DNA of 64,000 nt, taken from assembly GCF_913060805.1 (NCBI RefSeq), contig NZ_CAJXTC010000028.1, forward strand, positions 1 through 64,000. The letters are read 5' to 3'. The position numbers and the translations under genes are program-made. This stretch comes from an uncultured Draconibacterium sp. GTDB taxonomy: Bacteria > Bacteroidota > Bacteroidia > Bacteroidales > Prolixibacteraceae. Of the stretch, positions 9,029-15,661 are shown in pieces. How positions within the stretch are numbered: the stretch's first letter is position 1; every line of letters starts with the position of its first letter. Under the pieces are notes generated by a model that worked only from the letters and a program-made list of their open reading frames with translations, did no database searches and was not told the origin of the DNA.

Positions 9029-9697
9029 ATGATACAATTTCCCGATCCAAATCAGGCCGAAGACGATGGGTTGCTGGCACAAGGTGGCGAGCTCACTCCC
9101 GAGTTTTTGTTGTCCGCTTATTGCCAGGGCGTATTTCCGTGGTTTTGCGAAGGCGAACCCATTTTATGGTGGTCGCCTAACCCGCGGATGGTGTTACTGC
9201 CGGAGGATTTTAAACTCAAGAAAAGTCTGCGGCAGGTGATTAATAAAGGGATTTTTGAACTGCGTATCGACACCGCTTTCCGCGAAGTAATTACGGCGTG
9301 TAGTAAAACCAAACGCAGCCACGAAGATGAAACCTGGATAACCGATGGAATCATCGACGGTTATGTACAACTGCACAAACTGGGATATGCGCACTCGTTC
9401 GAATCGTATTTTGAAGGAGAACTGGTTGGCGGATTGTACGGACTTTCGTTGGGGAATTGTTTTTTTGGCGAATCGATGTTTTTTACCAAAACCGATGCCA
9501 GCAAATTTGCCTTTTACCACCTGGTACAATTCGCCCTGAAAAACAATTTTGCTTTTATCGATGCACAACAACCTACCGATCACCTGGCAAGTTTGGGCGC
9601 CAAACCTATTCCGCGAAAAGATTTTTTGGAGATGCTTGAAAAAGCTTTGCAGCAAGATACATTGCAGGGAAAGTGGACAATAGAAATGGAACGCTGA
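9029..9697 (+). CDS. aat: Leucyl/phenylalanyl-tRNA--protein transferase
   Basis: Transfers Leu or Phe from aminoacyl-tRNA to the N-terminus of proteins starting with Arg or Lys, marking them for ClpS/ClpAP degradation (N-end rule). The 222 residues match the family length. Landmarks are the N-terminal FPDPNQAEDDGLLAQGGEL, the YCQGVFPWF segment, WWSPNPRMVL, and the GNAT-like core containing GYAHSFESYFEGELVGGLYG and GESMFF, which are the signature stretches of Aat. The start is set by the -7 promoter element just upstream and by alignment with the family opening. The stop codon lies inside a dispersed repeat (9689-9733), so the last residues may have been supplied by it. Single-gene unit; identity is secure. 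Confidence 0.96.
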   Translation: MIQFPDPNQAEDDGLLAQGGELTPEFLLSAYCQGVFPWFCEGEPILWWSPNPRMVLLPEDFKLKKSLRQVINKGIFELRIDTAFREVITACSKTKRSHEDETWITDGIIDGYVQLHKLGYAHSFESYFEGELVGGLYGLSLGNCFFGESMFFTKTDASKFAFYHLVQFALKNNFAFIDAQQPTDHLASLGAKPIPRKDFLEMLEKALQQDTLQGKWTIEMER

Positions 9698-9733
9698 TGA
9701 AGCTGATTTTAAGATTTCCGCAGATTTTCCCAA
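9689..9733 (+). repeat. Dispersed ACGCTGATGA repeat, copy 3
   Basis: AACGCTGATGAAGCTGATTT followed by CCGCAGATTTTCCC. Same family as 3855-3898 (direct) and 3991-4030 (inverted). It overlaps the aat stop codon (TGA at 9695-9697). Confidence 0.5.
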
Positions 9734-9806
9734 GAATACTTTTCAGGGTTGCAGTTAAATTATAAGCCCTTAAATTACTATTCTATCAAACTCAACGAAT
9801 TAAACT

Positions 9807-9814
9807 TACCTTTG
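9807..9814 (+). promoter_or_regulatory. -7 promoter element of the DEAD-box helicase gene
   Basis: TACCTTTG, an exact TAnnTTTG match, ends 4 nt before the ATG at 9819. As with aat, the implied mRNA would be leaderless. The -33 position has no good match. Confidence 0.5.
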
Positions 9815-9818
9815 CGCC

Positions 9819-11129
9819 ATGTCAGGAAAAAAGAAGAACCAGAAAAATATTCTCAGCAAGTTAAATATCGAGAAGCTTAATCCGATGCAGGAGGAAGCAA
9901 AACTTGCCATTCATAAAGCCGATAATACCATATTACTTTCGCCAACCGGAACAGGAAAAACGCTGGCTTTTATGCTACCCATTGTTGCCGAACTCGATCC
10001 GGATTGCGAATTTGTGCAGGTACTTATTTTGGTTCCTTCGCGCGAACTGGCCATTCAAATTGAGCAGGTTACCCGCGACATGGGTACCGGTTACAAGTGC
10101 AATGCTTTTTACGGAGGACGCAATTTTAGCAAAGACCGTATCGATTTAAACCGGCCGCCGGCTATTTTAATTGGTACGCCGGGACGAATTGCCGACCACA
10201 TGCGCCGCGAAACGTTTTATACGCACAAAATTAAAACGCTGGTTCTTGATGAGTTTGATAAATCGCTGGAAATTGGTTTTGAGAAAGATATGCAAGACAT
10301 TGTTTCTTTCCTTCCCGAAGTGGAGAAAAAAGTGCTTACATCGGCGACTCATCGTGTGCGCATCCCCGAGTTTCTGGCGTTTAAAAATCCGCTAAGCGTT
10401 AATTTCCTGAAAGACGAGATTCCTGAGCTGGAGATAAAAACAATTGTTTCGCCCGAAAAAGATAAACTGGAAACGCTGGTAAAAGCGTTGCGCCATTTAG
10501 GCAACCAACCCGGTATTATCTTTTGCAATTTTAAAGAATCGATTGATCGGGTTAGTACTTACCTTACCGAAAACGGGATCAACCACGGCACTTTTTACGG
10601 AGGCATGGAACAAACCGACCGCGAGCGGGTACTGATTAAATTCCGAAATGGTACACACCGCTTAATTGTCGCAACCGATCTGGCAGCGCGTGGTTTAGAT
10701 ATTCCGGAGTTAAAATTTATTCTGCACTACCATCTTCCTTTACGTTTTCAGGAATTTACACACCGCAACGGGCGAACCGCACGAATGCACAGTGAAGGAA
10801 CTGCCTATATTTTAAAATGGGAAGGCGAAGAATATCCTGAATTTATTCAACCTACCGAAATTGAGGAACTTACAGATGCGCCTCTTCCCGTCACATCTGG
10901 ATGGGATACACTTTTTGTTTCAGGCGGCCGAAAAGACAAAATTTCGAAAGGCGACATTGCCGGATTATTTTTTAAACAAGGTAAACTTGGCAAGGATGAA
11001 TTGGGCGTGATAGAATTAAAACACGACTGCGCTTTTGTAGCTGTTAAATCTGATAAAGCTGAGGCAGTAATTAAGGAAGTCAGCAACACAAAATTGAAAA
11101 ACAAAAAAGTACGCGTTTCGCTTATTTAA
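9819..11129 (+). CDS. DbpA-like DEAD-box ATP-dependent RNA helicase
   Basis: An RNA helicase probably acting in ribosome assembly. Domain 1 has motif Q-like LNPMQEEA, motif I SPTGTGKT (residues 41-48), motif Ia LVPSREL, motif Ib TPGRIADH, motif II as DEFD rather than DEAD (144-147) and motif III as TSAT. Domain 2 has IIFCNF, ATDLAARGLDIPE (motif V) and HRNGRTAR (motif VI). The last 75 or so residues (GRKDKISKGDIAGLFFKQGK onward) fit the DbpA RNA-binding domain that recognises 23S rRNA in DbpA. 436 residues is normal. The final 91 bp of the gene are repeated as a frameshifted relic at 11771-11860. Exact rRNA target is inferred only. Confidence 0.92.
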   Translation: MSGKKKNQKNILSKLNIEKLNPMQEEAKLAIHKADNTILLSPTGTGKTLAFMLPIVAELDPDCEFVQVLILVPSRELAIQIEQVTRDMGTGYKCNAFYGGRNFSKDRIDLNRPPAILIGTPGRIADHMRRETFYTHKIKTLVLDEFDKSLEIGFEKDMQDIVSFLPEVEKKVLTSATHRVRIPEFLAFKNPLSVNFLKDEIPELEIKTIVSPEKDKLETLVKALRHLGNQPGIIFCNFKESIDRVSTYLTENGINHGTFYGGMEQTDRERVLIKFRNGTHRLIVATDLAARGLDIPELKFILHYHLPLRFQEFTHRNGRTARMHSEGTAYILKWEGEEYPEFIQPTEIEELTDAPLPVTSGWDTLFVSGGRKDKISKGDIAGLFFKQGKLGKDELGVIELKHDCAFVAVKSDKAEAVIKEVSNTKLKNKKVRVSLI

Positions 11130-11275
11130 TATCAGTATTTAAATAAGAATACCCCCCGAACAATGGTCACTATCGAACACGAATTGCCCAAACCGTAACC
11201 TTTTCAGAAAACCATTGTAAACAACAATGCCACTAACTGTGGCTGGTGGCACTGATAACTTTAAAACCGAAAATC

Positions 11276-11719
11276 ATGAAAACACTGCAAAAACATGAAA
11301 GGTTATTGCTAATTGCTGCCGGCATATTATTGCTTTCCATGCTATTAATGTTAATTATTACTCCTGCCATTTACACAAGATCATTGCCAAACATGAAAAA
11401 TCAAGGTGCGCTGATAGGAATGTCGCTGGCAGTTCTTATACGCATTCCATTATTCGCCGGGTACTTTTCAATAATCAAAAGAATCAGGAAATATAGCGAT
11501 CGAAGAACAGGTAGTTATTACGTTATTGGAGGACTGCTGATCGTTTTTGCATTTATTTATTCGGATGGCGCTGTAGCATTCATGGATAATGAAACGATTC
11601 CCAACGTTTCCACTATAATGTTTGTAAATGTAATACTCGATGTAAGTGCAGCTCTACTTACTTTTATTGCAGCTTATTTCAGACCAAAAAAACTGATTAA
11701 GCCAAACGGCACCTTATAA
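11276..11719 (+). CDS. Small four-helix membrane protein, paralogue of 11994-12818
   Basis: A 147-residue inner-membrane protein of unknown function. Four hydrophobic segments are visible (about residues 10-30, 43-66, 79-103 and 112-134), with a conserved LIITPAIYTRSLP stretch after the first and GALIGMSLAVLIRI leading into the second. It aligns along its whole length with the first half of the 274-residue protein encoded at 11994, about half of the residues being identical by eye, including the SDGA.AF.DN segment. The ATG at 11276 is preferred over an in-frame GTG at 11246 because the paralogue also opens MKT. It lies 146 bp after the helicase. No domain recognised. Confidence 0.7.
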   Translation: MKTLQKHERLLLIAAGILLLSMLLMLIITPAIYTRSLPNMKNQGALIGMSLAVLIRIPLFAGYFSIIKRIRKYSDRRTGSYYVIGGLLIVFAFIYSDGAVAFMDNETIPNVSTIMFVNVILDVSAALLTFIAAYFRPKKLIKPNGTL

Positions 11720-11770
11720 ATCGGGAAACAACAAATTACAGATGTACGAATAGAAAAACTATGAATAAAA

Positions 11771-11860
11771 AGCTGTTAAATCGAATAAAGCTGAGGCAGT
11801 AACCAAGGAAGTCAGCAACACGAAACTGAAAACAAAAAAGTACGCGTTTCGCTTATTTAA
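11771..11860 (+). pseudogene. Duplicated relic of the helicase 3' end
   Basis: Ninety bases that repeat the last 91 bases of the helicase gene (11039-11129) with six substitutions and one deleted A in a run of A's. The deletion shifts the frame, so the encoded tail would leave the helicase sequence after LKTKK. There is no helicase body upstream, so this is a non-functional fragment. It sits between the two paralogous membrane protein genes and shows that a unit of helicase tail plus membrane gene was duplicated in tandem or inserted. Confidence 0.88.
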
Positions 11861-11993
11861 TTACCCCCTTAAAACTACCCGACAATACAAATTTCACCAG
11901 AAGAAACCCCGTAACCTTTTTCATAATATTTATGTAAAAAAAGATACGCTTGTATGCAGAACTGCGGCAAGAGTAACAAAACAGACAGGTATT

Positions 11994-12818
11994 ATGAAAA
12001 CAAAACAAAGACATATCAGGCTATTAATTACTGCAAGCGGTATGTTGATCCTTTCCATACTTTTTTTACTCATTATTACGCCCGGAGTTTATACAAAAAC
12101 ACTACCCGGCTCAAACAATACAGGAGCCTTAATAGGAATGTCGCTGGCAATTGTATTGCGCGTGGCGCTGTTGTTCGGCTACCTGATAACGATTAAAAGA
12201 AGCAGGAAGAACGACAACATTCGAATAGGAAGCTACATCCTTATCGGCGTACTTCTTCTCATTTTAGGCTTAATCGATACCGACGGCGCTTTTGCATTCC
12301 TCGACAATACAGATGTCCTTTACATTTCTTATTTGATGTTCACAAGTATCTTTTTCGATCTGACGGCCGCCACACTAACTTTTATCGCTGCATCCATAAA
12401 ACCAGCCAATAAATTCATCCGAACTGCAGCCGACAAGAAGCTGTTAAACGGCTTGGTTATTGGATTAGGCGTAATGGTGATGATCTTTTTCGCGTTTCCC
12501 TGGGGGATAATTCTTTCGTTGGCATTCTGGATTTATTTGGGCGTAACCCTTTGGAAAAAGCACTCCTTTTTCTCCCCTGAAACGGAAGCTGCATTAGTTG
12601 AAAAACTCCAGAAAAGGTTAAAAGGACTGCTGAAAATCGCAGTAATCTCGCTTCCTGTTGCTATTGCGGGTATTGTTATACACAATGTACATTCGGGCAA
12701 AACCGGGGATGAAGAATCACTCTTTTTCTACATTGGCATTATTGCCGAGTACTTTTTTGTGCTGGCATCAGCAGGAGGTATTATCACCTTTTTAAAGGGG
12801 CGACAAAAATTCGAATAA
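11994..12818 (+). CDS. Membrane protein, longer paralogue of 11276-11719
   Basis: A 274-residue inner-membrane protein of unknown function. Residues 1-140 repeat the fold of the neighbouring 147-residue protein (LIITPGVYTKTLP, GALIGMSLAIVLR, TDGAFAFLDN). Residues 155-274 add a second part with about three more hydrophobic segments, a basic linker (EKLQKRLKGLLK) and a GIIAEYFFVLASAGGIITFL terminal helix. It is preceded by the relic of the helicase 3' end and then 132 bp, much like the 146 bp before its paralogue. No catalytic or transport motif was recognised. It may be the ancestral full-length form, with the shorter copy truncated; that direction is a guess. Confidence 0.75.
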   Translation: MKTKQRHIRLLITASGMLILSILFLLIITPGVYTKTLPGSNNTGALIGMSLAIVLRVALLFGYLITIKRSRKNDNIRIGSYILIGVLLLILGLIDTDGAFAFLDNTDVLYISYLMFTSIFFDLTAATLTFIAASIKPANKFIRTAADKKLLNGLVIGLGVMVMIFFAFPWGIILSLAFWIYLGVTLWKKHSFFSPETEAALVEKLQKRLKGLLKIAVISLPVAIAGIVIHNVHSGKTGDEESLFFYIGIIAEYFFVLASAGGIITFLKGRQKFE

Positions 12819-12858
12819 TTACAAGAGTGAGAATAAGCTGTTTATATTTCCTGATTAT

Positions 12859-13623
12859 TTAGTTGCGACTTTCATAAAGGTCGCGGGTGTAGTTATTAAC
12901 CAGCTCGCCGCCAATAGTTTCATCAATTTTTATCTGCAATTTGGTATCACTGATTATTAATTCGGAAGTTGTTTTTTCCTCCGGTTTTCCCTTCTCACAA
13001 CTGTCATTATAAGGCAACCAGAAATAAGTATCAACCGAATCGATTAACGAAAGATCATCCGGATCATAAAGATAAAGCGTGTTCTTTTGTTGTTGCGATT
13101 GGCCACAGCAAGGGTGGTATCTTTCCTCAATAACAACAGCCAGCAGTTGTTTTTCGGCTATAGTTATTACTTCCATGGTATCGGGCCAGTAGCTCGGAAC
13201 GCCACATTCTGCAATCTGCAATTTCTCATCGATTTGCCGGAATTCGGTAGCATAAAGCAGATCGCCATAAGAACTTAGCACTACCAGTTTTTCGCAATAC
13301 GACCAAACCTGTTGAGCTTTTGCAACTACCTTGAAACAAAATATTTTTTCATTCCCGAGACTGATGTTTGATGAATCTCGAACAGAAAAAGCCGGCTCAC
13401 CAATTTCTTCCGTAGAAAAGCTAAAAAAGTCTTTGTAGCTACTAATTAAGGAATCTTTATTTATAGCAATATAATGCTGTTCGGATAAATACTTTGCCTT
13501 AATATCGACATTGGAGGCTGTTGCTGATCTATTAACGGTTTGTCCGCAAGCAGCCAAAAACAGGCCAAGCAACACACTAACAATGATATTCATTTCTCTG
13601 GAAAAAGGTTTTAAACGCTGCAT
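12859..13623 (-). CDS. Hypothetical lipoprotein
   Basis: A 254-residue putative lipoprotein of no recognised family. The N-terminus MQRLKPFSREMN supplies a positively charged n-region, followed by a hydrophobic stretch and the lipobox LAAC, giving a lipidated Cys at residue 26. The internal ATG at 13593 would leave a signal peptide with no positive charge, which favours the start used here; it also lies only 3 bp after the stop of the upstream gene, suggesting translational coupling. The mature part holds a PCCGQSQQQK segment and several aromatic-rich strands suggesting a beta-rich fold. It closes a three-gene - strand set with the C_GCAxxG_C_C protein and nitrilase. Confidence 0.65.
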   Translation of the reverse strand: MQRLKPFSREMNIIVSVLLGLFLAACGQTVNRSATASNVDIKAKYLSEQHYIAINKDSLISSYKDFFSFSTEEIGEPAFSVRDSSNISLGNEKIFCFKVVAKAQQVWSYCEKLVVLSSYGDLLYATEFRQIDEKLQIAECGVPSYWPDTMEVITIAEKQLLAVVIEERYHPCCGQSQQQKNTLYLYDPDDLSLIDSVDTYFWLPYNDSCEKGKPEEKTTSELIISDTKLQIKIDETIGGELVNNYTRDLYESRN

Positions 13624-13626
13624 TTG

Positions 13627-14097
13627 TTAGTCCTCAGTAGTTTCTCCGATTATTGCATTTATCAACTTCACCGAATCGCGGATACAGCCCTCGCAAATAT
13701 CCTTTTTCAGGTTATTGCTTTTAAAATAACCCTGGCCTTCTTCAGTGTTTAAATCGCAATTGATTAGTGTTTTACAAACCGTTGTTCCTTTAACCTGCGT
13801 AAAGCGTTTATGAAACTCCTGAACCATCGCGTAGGTTTTTGCCACCTTATCAGGATTATCTACCGAATCTGCATTTGCCAAACCAAAAATCATATAAGCC
13901 GCCGATACTGCGCCACAGGTTTCCTGCAACCGGCCCATGCCGCCTCCCAATCCGCACGACAAATTTATTGCTGTTTCTTTATCAATATTTAAAACATCGG
14001 AATAAGCCACCACAACCGATTGCGCACAATTATAATCCTGCCAAAAAAGTTCTGCTGCCTTGTTGCTTAGCTTGGTATCGTCTAATAGTTTGTTCAT
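13627..14097 (-). CDS. C_GCAxxG_C_C family putative redox protein
   Basis: A 156-residue cytoplasmic protein of the C_GCAxxG_C_C family, whose members share a cysteine array and are thought to be redox-active or metal-binding, but whose reaction is unknown. The cysteines are in place: YNCAQSV near the N-terminus, SCGLGGGMGRLQETCG in the centre, then CKTLINCD and CEGC in the last third. Some relatives carry selenocysteine at one position; here all are ordinary Cys. It lies 25 bp downstream of the nitrilase gene and 3 bp upstream of the lipoprotein gene, so the three are probably one operon. Length is typical of the family. Confidence 0.85.
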   Translation of the reverse strand: MNKLLDDTKLSNKAAELFWQDYNCAQSVVVAYSDVLNIDKETAINLSCGLGGGMGRLQETCGAVSAAYMIFGLANADSVDNPDKVAKTYAMVQEFHKRFTQVKGTTVCKTLINCDLNTEEGQGYFKSNNLKKDICEGCIRDSVKLINAIIGETTED

Positions 14098-14122
14098 TGT
14101 TTTCGTTTTTTATTAAGTGCTG

Positions 14123-14860
14123 TTATGCTTCGCCGCCAATGGCAGTTATAATCTCCTTTGTTTCTGTATCGAATAATAACAGGCCTTCTGTTTTGCCGTC
14201 GAGTTGCCCCAGCAGTTCTCCTTTTTCATTCCAAACCGAAGATCTTCCGGCACATTCATAACCGCCTGAAGGCCCCACATAATTGGCCATAAATGTTACC
14301 AGATTTTTGGTTTTGGCCATGCCCGAAAGTTTTTTGATTTCAGCATCGATTCCTGCAACCGAACTTAATACACTGGCAATATAAATTGTTGCATTATTCT
14401 GGCTGGCGTACTCCCAGTGTGCGTCATTTGAGGCTTCGTAGCAAATGGCGGGCGACACCACTTCTGTTTCTAAATGAAGTAGCATTGGATTTTTTGCTGC
14501 TGTAAAAAACGGTTCTTCCGGTGGGTACAAATACTGTTTCGAATAAGTTATCCGCTCTGTTTGCGGCTGAAAAATAACCATGCTGATAAATACATCCTTT
14601 GCTGTACGTGTTGGCAATCCAACTCCTATGGTAATGCCGTGCTGATCGCTTAGGCGCTGCATCTCATCCAGTCGGTTGTCATCCTGGTGGGTTGCTAGTT
14701 GCTCTGCCAAATCGCGCTCGTAACCGGTTAACGACAACTCCGGAAAAACCACCATATCTGCGTTATTCTCAATGGCGCGTTTTATCCACTTTAAATGGGT
14801 TTCTACATTTGCCCCGATGTTGCCTTTTATGGCCTCAATTTGTGCTACAGCTACTCTCAT
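14123..14860 (-). CDS. Nitrilase-superfamily carbon-nitrogen hydrolase
   Basis: A 245-residue amidase-type enzyme that hydrolyses a C-N bond through the Glu-Lys-Cys triad. All three are visible: Glu41 in FPELSLTGY, Lys108 in YSKQYLYPPEE and Cys140 in SPAICYEAS. The N-terminus MRVAVAQIEAIKGNIGANV is the usual opening, and the last strands (RSSVWNEKGELLGQLDGKTE) match the C-terminal hairpin. Relatives range from omega-amidase to beta-ureidopropionase, so the substrate is open. It is the first gene of a probable operon with the C_GCAxxG_C_C protein and a lipoprotein. A TATCTTTG promoter element lies about 78 bp upstream of the ATG. Confidence 0.88.
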   Translation of the reverse strand: MRVAVAQIEAIKGNIGANVETHLKWIKRAIENNADMVVFPELSLTGYERDLAEQLATHQDDNRLDEMQRLSDQHGITIGVGLPTRTAKDVFISMVIFQPQTERITYSKQYLYPPEEPFFTAAKNPMLLHLETEVVSPAICYEASNDAHWEYASQNNATIYIASVLSSVAGIDAEIKKLSGMAKTKNLVTFMANYVGPSGGYECAGRSSVWNEKGELLGQLDGKTEGLLLFDTETKEIITAIGGEA

Positions 14861-14937
14861 TGTGTTTCGATAGTTGTTTTTTTGTTTAACTTTTTCGGTT
14901 AATTACGCTTTTCTGGTTCCGGTTTGTTGCTATAAAT

Positions 14938-14945
14938 CAAAGATA
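14938..14945 (-). promoter_or_regulatory. Possible -7 promoter element of the nitrilase operon
   Basis: TATCTTTG on the - strand, matching TAnnTTTG, 78 bp upstream of the ATG at 14860. A TTTTG lies upstream but with about 25 nt spacing instead of 19, so support is moderate. Confidence 0.4.
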
Positions 14946-14976
14946 GCCAATCGCTTTAAATCGCTGGCCCCAAAAA

Positions 14977-15507
14977 CTATAATCGTTGTTTTAGCCAGTT
15001 CTTTTTTTCGAGTTCATATCTTCTGTCGGTGCAATTATCTCTTTCGTTAAAAAACTCTTTTACCGGCGTCATCAACTTGTCGAGGATTTTTACCGACGCG
15101 GTATTTCCAATGTTAACGTCGGCCGTTACCTTTTTAATATTCAGCACATCGAAATAAAACTCCAACATGCCAATTGCTATTTCGGTACCAAATCCTTTTC
15201 CCCAGTACTTGGGACGAACGCGGTAACCCAATTCATTCTCATTGTTTTCATTCAGTAAAAACAGAGCCAGTCCGATCATTTTAGTGTTTCCCTTTTCAAA
15301 AATTCCGCAAGCACATTTTTGTTTATCGATATCGTTTAGCGTTAAACGCATACTTTTAGTAAACCGATCGTTAATTTCACTTTCCGTAAAAGCCTTTTGA
15401 GGAATTGGAGCCAAAACTTTCGGGTCGGTAAATAGTTCCGCGAAATATTCTTTATCCGCTGGTTCTAATCGCCTTACCGCTAATCGCTCGGTTTCAAATA
15501 TTATCAT
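14977..15507 (-). CDS. GNAT family N-acetyltransferase (RimJ/RimL-like)
   Basis: A 176-residue acetyltransferase using acetyl-CoA, acceptor unknown. The opening IIFETERLAVRRLEPAD is the classic RimJ/RimL start, and the acetyl-CoA loop is seen in RPKYWGKGFGTEIAIG. The end ADVNIGNTASVKILDKL is the usual strand-helix element. The frame is open for 39 codons upstream, but those codons run through the attC-like site at 15525-15657, so the ATG at 15507 is the sensible start. It begins 18 bp after the recombination-type box of that site, as the neighbouring cassette genes do. No attC-like site is found after its stop, so it may be the last, decayed cassette or a resident gene. Confidence 0.82.
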   Translation of the reverse strand: MIIFETERLAVRRLEPADKEYFAELFTDPKVLAPIPQKAFTESEINDRFTKSMRLTLNDIDKQKCACGIFEKGNTKMIGLALFLLNENNENELGYRVRPKYWGKGFGTEIAIGMLEFYFDVLNIKKVTADVNIGNTASVKILDKLMTPVKEFFNERDNCTDRRYELEKKNWLKQRL

Positions 15508-15524
15508 TGTTTTGACTTTGTTGG

Positions 15525-15657
15525 TTTTAACGGTCACTTGTAAGTTGTCGTTGCGGATTTCGGAGCTCGTTCCTGTCCGGCAGGACGGAACGATGTTGCG
15601 AGAATCCAGCGAACGACACCGCACTGCCCCCGCAATGCAATTTACAATTTGTTATAG
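15525..15657 (-). repeat. attC-like recombination site 1 (after the beta-propeller cassette)
   Basis: Written on the - strand: R'' end GGCTATAAC, spacer AAA, L'' TTGTAA, a long palindromic centre, L' TTACAA, spacer GTGACC, R' GTTAAAA. This is the box order and spacing of an integron attC. The first ten bases of the cassette it closes (GTTATAGCCA, at 17771-17762 on the - strand) are the exact reverse complement of the R'' end here (15651-15660). It abuts the stop codon of the beta-propeller gene with one base between. Length 133 bp. The R' box fits GTTRRR but not the last Y. Confidence 0.72.
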
Positions 15658-15661
15658 CCAG

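Noticed and set aside
14880-14976. A fourth attC-like site after the GNAT gene
   Set aside because: No TAACGGT junction, no paired L boxes, and the complement of the GNAT-side opening bases is absent.
14977-15624. Longer start for the GNAT acetyltransferase
   Set aside because: The extra 39 codons run through the attC-like palindrome, while the ATG at 15507 gives the standard family opening.
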